Positions 1 to 11,575 of a DNA stretch of 64,000 nucleotides are shown piece after piece (positions within the stretch are counted from its first letter, which is position 1; each line of letters opens with the position of its first letter). Origin of the DNA: Epiperipatus broadwayi (lineage: Eukaryota; Onychophora; Udeonychophora; Euonychophora; Peripatidae); contig JAQFVV010012398.1 of NCBI GenBank assembly GCA_028023455.1, positions 5,726,682 through 5,790,681 of the forward strand, read 5' to 3'. A model generated the notes under the pieces. That model did no database searches and was not told the origin of the DNA. It worked only from the letters and a program-made list of their open reading frames with translations. A program made the translations under genes and the position numbers.

Positions 1-165
1 ATACAAGTGTGGAGAATTTCATAAAAGTGTTAAATGAATTGTTCTCTTGTCAAGGTTATTCATAAATAATCATTTCTAATAATGGTGCTGGATTTATCTC
101 ACTGACATTTAAAAGACGTTTTAGCTAGCAAAAGGATACAACATATTTTAACACATCTGTATCAT

Positions 166-326
166 AAACAAAGGCAAAACTCCCCATACAGTAGTGCCTC
201 CCTGTGCCAAACAGAGTAATCAATGAATGCCAGAAGGCTTGTGCATAAAATCCCTATCTAGTGCCTACTCAACAACAAATTATGTGCTAGTATAGAAATG
301 GTGATCATGTGATGTTTGATGGTTTA
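166..326. mobile_element. Family H element, short internally deleted copy
   Basis: The left part (AGGCAAAACTCCCCATACAG and onward to GTGCCTACTC near 282) is the start of family H in reverse orientation. It then jumps to the terminal segment in forward orientation (GGTGATCATGTGATGTTTG). The middle, including the ribozyme-like segment, is missing. A perfect 13-bp direct repeat ACATCTGTATCAT flanks it at 153-165 and 327-339, which fixes both ends and shows a genuine insertion with target-site duplication. The element is non-coding. Confidence 0.8.
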
Positions 327-339
327 ACATCTGTATCAT

Positions 340-3210
340 CTTGTCAAATGAACTGGTTGAAAAGGCCATGCAAAAGTTGAAGCTAACATTAAATAAAATT
401 TAACATCAAGACATTCATTAAGCAGCATTTTATACTGAGTACAACTAAGAATAAAAACTCCATAAAAATGTTGATAAAATGGAAATTTAGAATGCATATG
501 TCAATTCTGATCCTATTAAGAATGAGAAAAAGGAGACAAATTTAAGAATGTGAAGTATGATATTGGAAAAACTGTTTGGATATGTGATGTATTAAGAAAA
601 AGTAGGCAAACAGGAATTGTATCAAATGTTTGTCAAAATAAATACACACAATACAGTTGACTGATGTTAGAGAATCCAAAAGACATATCAACATTATTAC
701 AAACTGTTTGTGAGCCACAAGTTTTCCCACAGCTAATGTGATAGATCTGGTGTAAGAAATATGACAGAGCATCACTGGTTAATTAAGTATAAGTAGAAGA
801 AATGTCCTGCTCTGAATTAATTGAAGAAGTAAATTTTTCAAGAATTAATCCATTTGAAGTACCTATGAAATTACCCAGCTGATAGCAGACTGAGGAAGAA
901 TGACTGATACTATCTCCACATGAGTTAAAGAATGGAGAAGTATGAAGAAATTTAAAGATTATGCATGCAATTAAACTTTGAACTATTTTCTAGAGTGAAT
1001 GGAGGTTATGCAATGTTTGATTAAAATGTATGTGTATATATATGGAAAGTATTATAAATAAAGTCTTTATATATTTAGTAATCGGACAAGAAATAAAGAA
1101 AATCTGTAAATAAAGTTGCACTGTAAAAATTAGTAATGCACATATACTGATTGCACAAAAGTATGCTAATAAATAAATTATGTATAAAATTAATTAATCA
1201 GGTCAAGCAAATAATGCAAATTAAAATTAATTATGCAGAGATATAAAAATTGCAGAATTACCCATGTGTGTGTACAGTAATAGTGGAACTGTTTTAGTGC
1301 ACATTGAAGATAAGTCATATAGAAAGACATGATAGATTAGAAAATGCAAGATTTTCTAATTTTTCTTTTTTTATTTGAACTTTGAACAATCAGCAATTAG
1401 TTATAGAGTTAATAAACTATTATTGCTAAGTTTTCTTTTGGTGTTAATTGTTTAACTCTAATAACAGTTTATAGATGGCTATATAGCTGGTAAATGCCAA
1501 TATTGTCTCTATATAATCCATTTTTAGATTTGGAAAATTTACAATGATTATTAGCTTTAAGCTTAGAAGCCATTTTAAATAAAAAAATTTAAGAGTAAAA
1601 CAATCTTTTTTTTTTATTAAAATAAAAAATATTCCCATTAAATTTTTATCACTTTATAAATTATCGTAAAGAATCCATTCATGCAACAAAAATACTTTTG
1701 AAATATTAAATTCCACTTACATTCATAAAATAAAGGACAAAAATAATGACTATCTTTCCAGAAGCATCTTTTCTCTTTTTTGCAGATATTGGCTTTCTGT
1801 ATTATCCTATTACACTTTCCTTGATTTGTATTTACCAAAAAAAAAAAAAAAAACAAGTATGTTCAAATAAAATCTGAATCTAAATACCATATATTTAACA
1901 AAAGACAACAACAACAACAAATATTTCATTTAATTTTACAAAAATAAATATGTAAAGAAACAATTTGTGAATTATAATTTTTAAGTTCAATTTATTTTAG
2001 CAAAAGCTGAACACATGCAAGTGCAATTGCTAAATTTGGAAACAATGCCCCCCCCCCCATTTGTTTTTTACTTTTTTTAATGCTATTGATAATTTTTCAA
2101 ACTTTTGCTGTCAAATGATGCAAAGCTGTTAAATGAATACTATGGATAATAACAGCTGATTCATTCAGGGCTGAGCAATTGCAACATCAAAAGGCCACAT
2201 GAAGCAATTCAGTGGCTAAGATTGGTCATGTTTGAAGAGTGAACTACCACACAAGTATGTAAAACATTATGAGAAAAGAAATGCATTTAATCTTTTAAAA
2301 AATTTCCAGTTATATATAAAAAATGCAAGACATTTGATAATTTTAAATTTAACAAGTAATTGTTGAAGTGCAGTTTATTAATATTTAAATATTGAAGATT
2401 CATCATTAAAAATATGTTTACTATTTATAGTGATACAAAAACATGACTGATGACTTTGTGCAACATATAAAATTTACATCTTTCTAATTTAATTTAGAAA
2501 TTTTAATGTTTTCATTTTTTTGTTTGATTACTATTTTTTTTAGATAGTCTATAAGTGAAGTAGCTTTTGATGACATCATGTTAAGAGAGTGTCACTGTTA
2601 ATATTTTTTTTGTCTTCCATAGCTGTCCAAAGAAAGCTAATGATACAGCATGACATGCTTTATGATTATTAATGGACCAGTAAACAATTTCTAAATATAT
2701 TATTCTCCTAGAGCTTAGTTCAAGTTTTAGTCTAAAGATCAAGCATCTCAGTGCCCCCTTTCCCTTTCAAAATTTAAAATCAAAAATACAGCAGAACACA
2801 GTACATTAAAAAATAAATAGTAAATTGTCATCAGCTTTCACAAATAAAATTGTGGGTCACTCATGTATAGAAATATTCATAGTTATACTTTATATAAATC
2901 AAAATTACATTCTAATAATTTTATCACCCAAAAATAATCTCCTATAATTCAGAAATCAGATTTTCAAAGAATCATTTAAATAATCTTGAAAATAATGTCA
3001 ATTTCTTATATCTACAATCTATTTATCAGATTTTAAAAAGTCAGTTTCTATTTGACAAGCCAACTGGCATTGATATAAAAAAATCATTAGTTGCAAGTCT
3101 ATTGAAATGATTAAATAAAATAAAGTCATATACCACATGGCCAAATTTTTTAAGCTTGTAAATAAAAATAATGAGTGGTGCTAATTTCTCTAATAAGCGT
3201 TATTGATAAA
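340..3210. other. AT-rich DNA without recognisable genes
   Basis: I see no gene here. The stretch is AT-rich with poly-A/T runs, an 11-base C run at 2048-2058 and a short AAC microsatellite near 1905-1920. Open frames near 542-775 and 1444-1856 on the - strand are low-complexity chance frames. Confidence 0.6.
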
Positions 3211-3214
3211 TGCT

Positions 3215-3505
3215 ACAAAAGACAGCATTTAAAAACATCTATCTAGAAATTATCTCCCAATTCTCTGACTACTGGTTTTATGCTTTGGAAATCTTCAATG
3301 AGACACTAGGGTAATTTCAGACACTAGACCTAAAATACCAACTCAAAGCCAGCATTTATCTAAAACTTAATTATCAAGTAGAAAATTGAAATTTTCAGAC
3401 TTCTATATGTATTCAAACCTAGCTATCTAACTTAAATGGCTATATGGAGCTGAGAAATCTTCAGCCAAGCCATATATTAATAGCCTCATATATTAATAGC
3501 CTGTT
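3215..3505. repeat. Half copy of foldback repeat family F (partner at 60846-61225)
   Basis: This stretch shares long near-identical blocks with one arm of the palindrome at 60846-61225. Examples are GCATTTATCTAAAA, TTAAGTAGAAAAT, GAAATTTTCAGAC and CCATATATTAATAGCCT, together with the CTATATGGAGCTGA block. Only one arm is present here. The 3' edge ends in a small direct repeat (CATATATTAATAGCCT twice, 3471-3501). Being one-armed, it may be a decayed or recombined copy. Confidence 0.7.
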
Positions 3506-5044
3506 AAAATTATTCTTTAGATATCTGACTTGTAAGACTATTTTTAAACATAAGCATCCAGCAATTTAATTCACAAAGTTGAAGAAGTTATTTTTTACTT
3601 TTTTAATGCATTTATATAAATGAAAATGTAATTTTTTAATTATATATATATCATTCAGTTTGAAATCACATGGAGTGCTACTAGATATTGTTATCATCAA
3701 TGTTACATATAAAACAAAATTTTCCATTATTTTTTTCTGAAATTGTTAGCAAACTAAAAAAAAAAAAAGTATTGACATTGAGAATACATATGTATGCAAA
3801 GTTTCAGTTAGATTTTAATGGGGGGGGGGGGATGAAAATTGAGTTACAAGGTTTGATTTAGACAGATGTAAGTTAAATAAAAGCACATAAAAATATGGTT
3901 TATTATTTCAAATCCCCATTGAAGTTATGTATATGCAATATGTGATATTATATGATTACTATTCTTGATACTACACTAATATTTTATTCTTGCTTTGTGT
4001 ATTTTCATGTATTGCATCACTATCTTTCTTTGTCATTAATAAATCTTTTACTATTAAAAAACAACTTGTTTTCAGCAATACATTTGACCTATATACATTC
4101 CATTAACTTATTGTTGAACCAGTAACGATTTTTTTTTTTTTTCAAAGGAAAGTCATCTCAACATACATCTGTATACACAACAAGAAATAAAATCACAAAC
4201 ACATCCCAAAATACACACATACATATAAAATGCATTATTATTGTAATTCGTGAATCATTTTTATAGGTGTTGTAATCCAGTTTAACATCTATCAGACAAA
4301 CTAAGCTATTACCGTTGTATTTGTTATGGAAAGTTATTGTTAGTACAATAACCTCGTTATCTTATAGTCGACTGTTTAAAGAGAAAGTTAATTATTAATG
4401 CAGGATGTCGAAAAAAATTTATAATAAACTTTTACCTTTTATTAATTGATTAAAAGTATTCGAGGTGAATAGATAGTGATAAAAAAATGTTTTGTAAACA
4501 AATATTTAGTTAAAAGTTTAATTTAATTGATTATATGTACATAAATTCAAATTCGGATAAAAGTTTGAAAACTTTTCTAGATAATAAAGTTTATTCAAGT
4601 AAGCTTAGGATTTTTTTTTAAGCAGAGGTCCAGTAGTCCATCCCATTAAATAAAGAATTATTGATCAGGGAAATAAATATCATTTTATAGCTAGAGATAA
4701 AACAAAGAAGAGAAATGTAAAATCTCTTAATGTCTAGCAAATGATTATCTCTTAATGCCTAGAAAATAATTATTGGAAATTAGATATGGTCTTTTTTCAC
4801 TTTATTCTTCTGGATAAGCTAAATAAGAATTTTTCACTTACATATATACATAATTCTGTCTCTCATACCTATACAAAATGTGTTAAATTTGCTGTTATAT
4901 CTTGCGTGAATGCTTTAAAAGTGGGAGTTTTAAATATGAATAAGCATTGATAATTATATATATATGCCAAATGAATGGTTTAGACAAAATGTTTTGAAGT
5001 AATTTATGGAATCATGTTCATCAATCATCAACATCATGCCCTGT
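3506..5044. other. AT-rich DNA; small CpG-containing patch
   Basis: No gene was recognised. It holds a 12-base G run at 3820-3831, several poly-A/T runs, and a patch at about 4300-4580 with six or more CpG sites, more than the neighbouring AT-rich DNA. The patch could be a regulatory remnant or a younger insertion; I cannot tell which. Near 4720-4770 a short imperfect direct repeat (TCTCTTAATGCCTAG-like) occurs twice. Confidence 0.4.
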
Positions 5045-5215
5045 GCGATGTAATACAATGGTAGAGTGGCAGATTGTAAAAGTCAGAGTTCACCAATCAC
5101 ATCTAATGCTATTACATTCAATCCTCCAATTTCATGTGAATTCCTGAGCAGCATATCATTTAATTCTTTATTTACTACTTTTAACCATTATCAATCCACT
5201 GCGTAGCGTAATAAA
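5045..5215 (+). repeat. tRNA-derived SINE-like element
   Basis: TGGTAGAGTGGCAG at 5059-5072 matches a Pol III A box. About 14 bases further on, GAGTTCACC resembles a decayed B box. Related, mostly reverse-oriented sequences recur near 6480, 9585, 10020, 16040, 16190, 47745 and 50640, so this looks like a dispersed family. Both boxes are eroded. Confidence 0.45.
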
Positions 5216-5580
5216 TAAAGGTCTTTCCAAATTTTATCCAGTTTCTTTGATATAAAGCTTCCCTTCTCTACATCATTCCAGCAAATATTCTTATCTTAAC
5301 ATTCATCTCTTATGTATTTTTTTATTTTTAGATTTTCTATTACTGGATCCAGTTTAACGTTAAGAATTGCAAATGAACACGACAAAATATCAAGGTAGTA
5401 TTTTGTGAATGAAACAAATTAATAAATTTTGAATGAAATGTATTAATAATCAAAAAAGTTTTCAGAAAACATTATTAAAACAGGCAAAACTCTCCATACA
5501 GTAGTGCCACTCAGTGCCAACCAGATTAATCAATGTATACCAGACGGCTTGTGCATAAAATCCCCATCTAGTGCCTACTC

Positions 5581-5638
5581 ATCCAAAGCCCCAGACTAGT
5601 TTCTGACTTGCGGCCTTCGTCAGTGAGGAGCTTTGGAT
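5581..5638 (-). ncRNA. Hammerhead ribozyme-like segment (best-preserved copy)
   Basis: On the - strand the parts are, in order: ATCCAAA; GCT; CCTCA; CTGACGA (5623-5617); a 13-nt stem-loop AGGCCGCAAGTCA; GAAA (5603-5600); CTAGTC; TGGGG; C; TTTGGAT. This is the order of a type I hammerhead. Stem I is CCUCA/UGGGG plus ATCCAAA/UUUGGAU across a small internal loop. Stem II is GGC/GUC with loop CGCAA. The A-C-UA-G-U stem III is minimal, and predicted cleavage falls after the C of GUC (5594). Family knowledge: invertebrate hammerheads in retroelements often have a very short stem III that works as a dimer, and ACUAGU is self-complementary. Oddity: the first stem II position is A opposite A instead of a purine-pyrimidine pair, which could weaken or abolish activity. 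Confidence 0.6.
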
Positions 5639-6164
5639 CTGAGAGCACTGCACCTAGATCTTAGGATCTAATGCAACCCTCCAGAAGCCACCTTTTATTT
5701 CTACTTAACTACAAAACTATGAGAATAAAATTGGAAATCACAAAAATATTTTCAATTTAAGCACAATATACTATATAGTCATATGGGTCTGAACCCAATT
5801 CAGTACTCATACATTTTGGTATTTTTGGCTATTTAACAACCATAGCCACCACTATCCTATTAGGCAGGATTGGTGTTAAACCACTAAACATCACATGATC
5901 ACTATTTCTTATGCTAGCACATAACTGTTATTAAAACAGGCAAAACTCTCCATACAGTAGTGCCACTCGCTATGGTTGTTAAAGAGCCAAAGACATCAAA
6001 ATGTATGGGTACTAAACTGGGTTCAGACTCATATGACTATATAGGATATTGAGCTTAGATTAAAAATATCAATTTTATTCTCATAGTTTTGTAATTAAGT
6101 AGAGATAAAAGGTGGCTGCTGGAGGGTTGCATTAGATCCTAAGATCTAGGTACAGGGCTCTCAG

Positions 6165-6223
6165 ATCCAAAGCTCATCACTGACGAAGGCCACAAGTCAG
6201 AAACTAGTCTGGGGATATTGGAA
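6165..6223 (+). ncRNA. Hammerhead ribozyme-like segment, forward arm
   Basis: It has the same 59-nt layout as the family: ATCCAA, CTGACGA (6180-6186), a stem II region AGGCCACAAGTCA, GAAA (6200-6203), CTAGTC, TGGGGA and TTGGAA. The core is intact with a GUC site after 6209. Inner stem I has one mismatch (A opposite G) and the outer pairing loses its last base pair. Stem II keeps GGC/GUC. Likely weakened. Confidence 0.5.
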
Positions 6224-6479
6224 GAGTAGGCACTAGATGGGGATTTTATACACAAGCCTTCTGGCATCCACTGATTACTCTGGTTGGCACTGAGTGGCAC
6301 TACTGTATGGAGAGTTTTGCCTATTTTAATAACAATTATGTGCTAGCATAAGAAGTAGTGATCATGTGATGTTTAGTGGTTTAAAACATATTATTATAAG
6401 TGTTGTTTTGGAAGGCTTTTTCAAAATTAAATGTATATTGGAAAAAACTTTTAATTGTTTGATTAGGCAATAAAAAATA

Positions 6480-6610
6480 AAGTAACCTAACGACTTTATT
6501 AATCAGGAGTTTACAAGAACTTCAAACATCAGAAGTGACAGAGCATGGTGGAGCTTCAGAAGCAGTCACTCTGGTCCTTTTACCACTGTACCAAAGAAAA
6601 TTAATAAAAT
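6480..6610 (-). repeat. SINE-like fragment, reverse orientation
   Basis: This resembles the block seen near 10020, 16040 and 47745 (a CTTTATT...GGA...AAGAA lead, then AAGTGACAG, then a reverse-complement A-box-like TACCACTGTACC near 6580). The tRNA-like part is strongly decayed. A second similar piece may follow at about 6655-6760. Confidence 0.35.
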
Positions 6611-6769
6611 GGAATGGTTTATTATTCAGGAGGTTGTAAAAGAAGGAAGTGTTAGAGATTATGTGTAACCCATGAATCTTGAGTTTAGATTTCACTATTC
6701 TACTAGTGCATCAACCCATGCATTGGCAACTAATTTTATTCAGACCACACAGTTAGTTAGCAAGAAAGA

Positions 6770-7815
6770 ATAACAGTAATCTCAGTGCATGTAGGAATTT
6801 AACATTTTCTCACTCTAATAGTGAAAAACATGTTAAATTTCAAACATTTTTGTTTAGCATTGCAGCAAAAACTCAAACATCTAATCCAGATTAAGTTGAA
6901 ACCATTACTCCTTTTAGATGAGTAACTGAATTAACTATGCTTGAAATAAAACTAAACTTATTTGTCATTTAAGATTTGTTCAACCTGAATTTAAACTCTA
7001 GGCAATGGTCATGGTAGGTTTATAACTTAATCATTGATTCCCAATACTTTTTTTAGTATATTTAGAGTGTCTTGATTAATTACATTTATTCCATGCTTTT
7101 TAAATCACAGGAATATTTTCATTAAAAGCTTCAATAAAGTGGAATATCAATCATCTACAAACAACAAATGTATATTATAATGGTCAGGGTGAACAGAGTC
7201 TTACTGTATCTGCCATACAGAGCACCACCAGTCTATTTGAACCTGGAAAATTTATAGAGTAGGCAAATACACACTGTTAAGATCTATTTTTTACATATAT
7301 ATTTTATTCTGACCGTCAGCCCATGCCACTAGCTCAGGGAGACGCAGAGATTTATAAAATATAGATTTTTATTTAAAAATATATTTTCATTATTAAAAAA
7401 ATAAAAGAAGCCACTGCCAGTAATAACATGCACAAACATTTATTAAACATATATATAATTTAGAATTATTATTTTAGTCTAACTTTTACTTTAGCATTTA
7501 ATTTACATTTTTAACTTTTAATCTTTGAAGTTCGCACAGATAAAATTTAATATTTTATTAGTGTTGAGTATATAGACTACATAGATTTCATTTGAAAAGA
7601 AAATATTCTATTCCTGATTTAATCTTAGGCCAAACGTTCACAGTCAAACCAATGCCAATCTATCTGATATATCGATGTATTCAATGCAGCATGAATATGA
7701 CAGCACAATACCATGCTGTCAGGAATGCACATCTGAACAGTATGGTTAGAGAAGAAATTGTCTCTCATCCAGTACAGGAATGTTACATCTGTCTGGTGAG
7801 AAGAACAATTAAAAA
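6770..7815. other. AT-rich DNA; one doubtful small open frame
   Basis: Nothing convincing was found. An open frame at 7592-7831 (+) contains two CxxC pairs but starts at TTG, shows no splice context or family resemblance that I recognise, and sits in repeat-like DNA, so I do not call it a gene. Confidence 0.4.
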
Positions 7816-7819
7816 AAAG

Positions 7820-9180
7820 AAAACTCCATAGGAAGGGATTGCAGTCTTTTTTGCCAACTTACGATCCCATTCCATAGACAAAAGGGGTGATCCAAGAAGC
7901 AGGGAATACCATCTGTCTCCAATAGTCAAGAAATAGGCTTATTTTTCCCAAGTGCAGCATATTATGTGATCCTGTATGTAGCGGATCTCATACTACATTT
8001 ACTAATTACACCAATATATCCAATCGATTAACCCAATTTAACTATGAAACAAATAACCCAAGATTAACCCTCCCTTACTTAATTAATATAACTTTACAGA
8101 TCTATGCAACCATTCATGCCTGACTTAAGTTTAACATTTATTAATTAGTTCAACATAAAAAAAAATCATAATAAAAACTTAAAAGAACGCAAAAAATAAA
8201 TAATAACTTAATGGCAATGATTTTAAAAATACATCAAATAAAATTAATTATTAATAATAATTTATGTTGCTCAGATAGGATTCTATTTCTATTAAATACT
8301 GAAATGGTTTTGGAATTAAAGTTCTTACTGTTTTGAAAATGTTCATTAGTTATATAGTTCTTACTATTTTAAAAAGTCCATAGTTTCTAATTGCTTGTAA
8401 TTTGGAAGGTGTTAATTCCCATGAAGTCCCGAGGAGATCAGTATACAGTTAGCCATTGGTCCTTTATTGTAGCTGGTATTTTATTGCTGGGCCCAGATAT
8501 CCTATAGTCTGTGGTATGGGAAAACGATTGGTCATTTCTCTTTTTTTTTTAAAAAAAAAACAAAACTGAAGGGATTGAAGAGAGCGTCTTTTCAATCCCT
8601 TCATCTTCAACTCTCTCCGCATTAACCCAGACAGCACATCTCTTCTTTCACATCACATATCTTCTTTCACATTTCTTTTTTTCTCCCCTATTTTATTTCC
8701 AAACTTTTTCTTTTATATTAAACTTTCGGATCAAGTGGACATTACATGATGATGATGATGATCCTTTCATTGAGGTCCATTTCCTGAGGGATGTCTTTCA
8801 TTGGCTATTATGCTCCTATTGTTTTTTTTCTATCTGACCTTTACTTATAAATTTTGGAATGCCCAAGGGCTAGTTTACTTTTACTAACTAAAATAATCAT
8901 TTCCACTTTACCCAATTGAATTAATTAAATTGTTGTACATTCTTTTTAGCGATATATTTTTATCTTTAAATCTTTTAAGTTTTTATTTAAAATTTGGTTT
9001 TAAAATACTAATTTTTAAGTTTTCTTTTAATAATTTTTCATCTGTGCGATATTATATATATAAAGTTTAGATGACTTTTAATTTTCAATTTTTAATTCTT
9101 AAAAAAAAGTTTTTATCTGCGAACTTTTATTTTTAATTTTATTTATTATAATGTAACGGCATGTGTGCCCCATTACAATA
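7820..9180. other. Unclassified, less AT-rich segment with a hairpin
   Basis: The base composition is richer than its surroundings, which suggests an inserted element, but no protein motif is visible. It contains a perfect 12-bp hairpin TGAAGGGATTGA/TCAATCCCTTCA at 8567-8578 and 8592-8603, a T-run/A-run boundary at 8541-8560 and an ATG microsatellite at 8746-8762. It could be a decayed retrotransposon flank. Confidence 0.35.
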
Positions 9181-9584
9181 TAAAGTAGGAAAATGCAAAC
9201 CAATTAGTTTGTGGGTGGGTGTGTATAACACACCTATTGTAAAATTTTATATGAAGTTAAAAAATAGTTCAGTTAAATTGATAAATATTTCATGTAATGT
9301 GGCTAATATTATATATTACAGAAGTTAAAGCATAAAAATGATAAAAGGCCAATAAAATATATAGTTGCCACTAAACTAATAATTCATTATGTAAAAGAAA
9401 TAATAGTTTTCAAATAGCTTGCTGCAGGGAAAAGCCTTCCTAATAGTTCCACATGGAAGCATAATGAATAAAATGATAATATTGAACAGGTTTGTAAATT
9501 GCCTGATGATGTGATTTAAGCAGATTACTATCCTTGTTTACCTTTTAGATACCTTTTAACCAACTGCTACTGGATAGTTAAAGT

Positions 9585-9715
9585 GAATTGGCTGTCAAAC
9601 CCTTGATAGAAAAATCACAAGTTTGTTGGAAAAAAGTCAATATGACATAGCATAGCCTTAAACCCAGGTTATAAGTATAACACTACCATTATATTATGAC
9701 ACTTTTTACAATTTA
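9585..9715 (-). repeat. SINE-like fragment, reverse orientation
   Basis: Read on the - strand, AATGGTAGTGTTAT resembles an A box and CCTGGGTTT, about 20 bases downstream, a B box, with spacing as in a tRNA head. Strongly decayed. Confidence 0.35.
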
Positions 9716-10019
9716 CTGTGTATATATTATTTTTGTAATTAAAATAAGAGAAACTAATATGGTTTAGTTGGATTCATACATTTATGCTATTTTCTAAATA
9801 TACAGAATATATATATATAAATTATTTATACTTTATAATTTGTTCATCGTGTTATTTTTAATGTTAAAGAAATTGGTCACAAATAATAGTTACCAGATTG
9901 AGAAGCCAAATAAATTTGAAAACAGTGATAATAATAATTTGTAGTACTGTAAATGAAATAATAGAAAGCCAGGTAATGAATTGCATCTTGACTATTTGGA
10001 TAATAGTTCATTTGAACTA

Positions 10020-10165
10020 CCATTTTCTTTAATAATTGAGTGACTTTATTGCTTGGAAGATTATAAGAAATTCAAGCACTGGGAGTATCAAAACAGCAGT
10101 TGATCTGAGGATCATATGCTCCAGAATCTGATACCCTAATACTGCATTAAATCATGCAGAGCTAT
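10020..10165 (-). repeat. SINE-like fragment, reverse orientation
   Basis: It shares the GACTTTATTG...GGAA...TTATAAGAAATTCAAGC lead with the piece at 47745-47880, followed by a decayed tRNA-like block with CCAGAATCTGA, which corresponds to the CAGAATC/CAGAGTC block in other copies. Confidence 0.4.
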
Positions 10166-10789
10166 CTTTGTAATAGAACAGATAAATACATTTTTGATCA
10201 ATATGATTTTTATTTGTATACAATCATAGATTGTTTTTATCCCAAGATGAATATATTCTGAGAAATCAATTTAGAATTTATTTGTCACTCCAAAATATAA
10301 AAAAGAAATTAGAACCGAATTTCTTTACACCTATCATTAAAACTTTTATTATATTAATTAAATGCAAGAAATCTAGTAAATAAAATTATTTAAGTTTTAA
10401 GGCTGATATCTCAATTTTTATAGAAAAAAGTTGAATCTCAACACTGTATCAGTTACATTGTAGTAGTTACACATAATAACAAAACAAAACCCACTTAATT
10501 TCTTAGCGTATACAATATATGATAAAAAACAGCTTCTATATACTCTACTAATAGTCTATAGTATTTTTGAAAATATGGAGATCACCAGATATTAATGCAT
10601 TGGATTCAAAACCTTGAGGTGTTTTGAATTACAGATTTTTAGACAAGATGAGTGTATAACTGCATTACTTTCAATTTTGTATCTGAAGCCTCATTGGTAA
10701 AAGCAAAAGCCAGAAACAGTCTGAGAGGATGGTTTAAAAGCATTACTGTCTGATAGCCATTTAGCATTCAAGATTATTATAGATGGTAA

Positions 10790-11094
10790 ATAATATATAT
10801 TAAGGCTATAACCTTAAGACTATGTGCCTAGATGTGACAGTAGAGATCTCTACAAATCTTAACACAAGATTAATGACTTTAAAAGATGAGAGTGACCACT
10901 CCTATCTCTGACCTATTTTTTAATTATATAGGTGAATCTAAAGCATTTTGATTTGAGACCGTGAAGTTATTAACTACTACACTGATTAAGTCCACAATTT
11001 CTATACAAGCTAACGTATGTGAAATCTTTTGAATTACAGCTACTGTCACATCTAAGTGCATAATCTTAAGGTTATAGCCTTAATATATATATTA
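10790..11094. mobile_element. MITE with inverted repeats of about 52 bp
   Basis: The left end (about 10790-10846) and the reverse complement of the right end (about 11040-11094) match over about 52 bases with a few differences. Shared blocks include TTAAGGCTATAACCTTAAG and TAGATGTGACAGTA. The inside is about 190 bp with no coding potential. This is the structure of a non-autonomous DNA transposon. I could not fix a target duplication; the termini lie in TA-rich sequence, so a TA dinucleotide duplication is possible. Confidence 0.8.
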
Positions 11095-11474
11095 CTTAGG
11101 TAATGATTATGTGCTTAACAAATTATTAATTAAAACTTTATAGTTGCTAAAGTGATATTGTTGCTTTATATATATTTTTTCATTACCAAATAGAATTGTC
11201 AAACAGAAAACTGTTCTTAGTTAATACAAAGTCAATGATATTTTATAGATTCTGATATTTGAAAGTACATTTTTAATGATATTTTTAAATGTCCAATGCA
11301 GTTCACAGTATCAGAATGATAGTCTCAAGAATTAAATATCCTTAAATTGAAGTTCAATCTCACATTTTCAATATTTTCAAGTTATATGATTTCCAAACTA
11401 TTAACTATTTGATTACTTTTTAATGATATTATGAACTTAAAATAACAATATACTCTAATTATTATAATTAAATT

Positions 11475-11575
11475 TATAGGTGTCAAATTTTCTGCATTCA
11501 CCATCATAACTCCATTCACTTCAAATAAATACAAAATATTACTACTAATCATTTATTAGACTAGAAATTATCATA
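11475..11575 (+). repeat. Short dispersed repeat X, copy 1
   Basis: The sequence GTGTCAAATTTTCTGCATTCA, the TCCATTCACTTCA block and TAATCATTTATTAGACTAGAA also occur, diverged, at 38300-38400, 38644-38740 and (reverse) 39195-39320. Function unknown; probably an old transposon terminus. Confidence 0.5.

Larger units (their letters stand above)
5477..6382. mobile_element. Family H element, long head-to-head copy
   Basis: From about 5477 to 5968 the element runs in reverse orientation, through one full unit and into the start of a second (AACAGGCAAAACTCTCCATA at both 5480 and 5936). At about 5969 it switches to forward orientation and runs to 6382, giving inverted arms of roughly 400 bp. Each arm carries a hammerhead-like segment. 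The flanks AAAACATTATT (5466-5476) and AAAACATATTATT (6383-6395) look like an imperfect target-site duplication. The reverse arm keeps CpG in its ribozyme-like core (CTGACGA, GGCCGC), where most copies have TG/CA, so it may be the least decayed copy here. Confidence 0.8.

Noticed and set aside
7592-7831. 79-codon open frame with two CxxC pairs
   Set aside because: It starts at TTG, has no known family pattern, splice context or neighbouring exon, and sits in repeat-like DNA; the Cys pairs are too few to claim a zinc finger.
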